A model generated the notes under the pieces. That model worked only from the letters and a program-made list of their open reading frames with translations. It had not been told where the DNA came from and made no database searches. Both the position numbers and the translations under genes were made by a program. Shown piece after piece: positions 12,934 to 13,508 of a DNA stretch of 13,508 bases (position 1 is the first letter of the stretch; each line of letters opens with the position of its first letter). The stretch is from the NCBI GenBank assembly GCA_045650025.1, contig JAZRQR010000073.1:1-13508 (forward strand). The letters are read 5' to 3'. Source of the stretch: SVQP01 sp045650025. Its GTDB lineage: Bacteria > Bacillota > Clostridia > Oscillospirales > CAG-272.

Positions 12934-13508
12934 TTATTTTTGATCAAATTTATCCAGGCTGTCCCAAACGCCCAGCATGTACATAATGCCAAGTGCGCGG
13001 TCGTACAGACCGTAACCGGGACGTACGTTTCCGGGACCCTCGTTCCACAGGTGTCTGCCGTGGTCAGGGCGGATATAGCCCTCAAAGCCGCAATCGTGAT
13101 AAGCCTTGAGGATGTCCAGAATACCGGTATCTCCGTCGCAATCGCGGTGCGATGCCTCGGAGAAGTCGCCGTTCTCAAAGTGTTTAACGTTACGGATGTG
13201 CGCAAACGCAATGCGATCGCAATGCTTGCGAACGATCTCTGCTACGTTGTTGTTGGGGTCAGCGTTCAGGCTTCCCGAGCACAGCGTCAGGCAGTTGTAT
13301 TCGTCGTCCACCATCTTCAAGAAGCGGTCAATGTTTGCCTCGTTGACCAGCAGTCTGGGCAGACCGAAGATATCCCAAGGCGGATCGTCCATGTGGATCG
13401 CCATTTTGATGTCACACTCTTCACAGGTGGGCATCAACGCTTCCAGGAAATATTGCAAGTTTGCCCACAGTTTTTCGTGGTCGATCCCTGCATAGGCGCG
13501 GAACAACT
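12934..13508 (-). CDS. uxuA: Mannonate dehydratase, C-terminal part (gene runs off the right edge)
   Basis: The visible 190 residues are the C-terminal half of an enzyme that dehydrates D-mannonate to 2-keto-3-deoxygluconate using a divalent metal. The start lies beyond the right edge. Family features in order: Ile-His-Met-Asp-Asp-Pro-Pro-Trp (metal His), Phe-Gly-Leu-Pro-Arg, Leu-Cys-Ser-Gly-Ser (metal Cys), Phe-Ala-His-Ile-Arg-Asn-Val (metal His), Tyr-Ile-Arg-Pro-Asp-His-Gly-Arg (metal Asp and neighbouring catalytic His), and Tyr-Gly-Leu-Tyr-Asp-Arg-Ala-Leu-Gly near the end. The His/Cys/His/Asp metal set matches that described for bacterial UxuA. It is the first visible gene of the operon and supplies the substrate for KdgK. 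Promoter and regulator would lie outside the window. Confidence 0.95.
   Translation of the reverse strand, partial: LFRAYAGIDHEKLWANLQYFLEALMPTCEECDIKMAIHMDDPPWDIFGLPRLLVNEANIDRFLKMVDDEYNCLTLCSGSLNADPNNNVAEIVRKHCDRIAFAHIRNVKHFENGDFSEASHRDCDGDTGILDILKAYHDCGFEGYIRPDHGRHLWNEGPGNVRPGYGLYDRALGIMYMLGVWDSLDKFDQK

Overview
The window most likely comes from an anaerobic Gram-positive bacterium of the class Clostridia (Firmicutes). This rests on the AgrB/AgrD peptide-pheromone genes, a Ser/His (SipW-type) signal peptidase, a lipobox lipoprotein, strong AGGAGG-type ribosome binding sites, U-tailed hairpin terminators and the uxuA-uxuB-kdgA-kdgK uronate set with an SDR-type UxuB. Base composition is roughly balanced. 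I see no tRNA, rRNA, insertion sequence or CRISPR array.

Left block (+ strand, 1-4829): a large protein open at the left edge, with a long Ala/Glu/Arg octapeptide coiled coil, overlaps by 4 nt a SipW-type signal peptidase. After 27 nt comes a membrane sensor protein with a degenerate GGDEF and an intact EAL domain (predicted c-di-GMP phosphodiesterase). A strong terminator closes the block.

Central block (+ strand, about 4841-8934): a near-perfect sigma-A promoter (TTGACA-17-TATAAT) drives a DUF5317-like membrane protein, a five-helix membrane protein resembling the sensor half of AgrC without a kinase, agrB, and a 41-aa agrD. The agrD gene is too short to stand out by length, and its predicted signal core is Cys-Phe-Trp-Trp-Ile. 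After a terminator and a tandem 24-bp repeat comes a six-helix membrane protein carrying intact GGDEF and HD-GYP domains. The agr genes are thus flanked by two c-di-GMP turnover enzymes, while no histidine kinase or response regulator is visible. This suggests a quorum-sensing module wired to cyclic dinucleotide signalling and is the main point of interest.

Right block (- strand, 8901-13508): read from the right edge, uxuA (partial), uxuB, kdgA and kdgK form a tight operon that converts mannonate/fructuronate to KDG and then to pyruvate plus glyceraldehyde 3-phosphate. It ends at a hairpin terminator. A separately promoted GHL10/DUF187-type secreted lipoprotein follows and converges on the GGDEF/HD-GYP gene across a shared bidirectional terminator.
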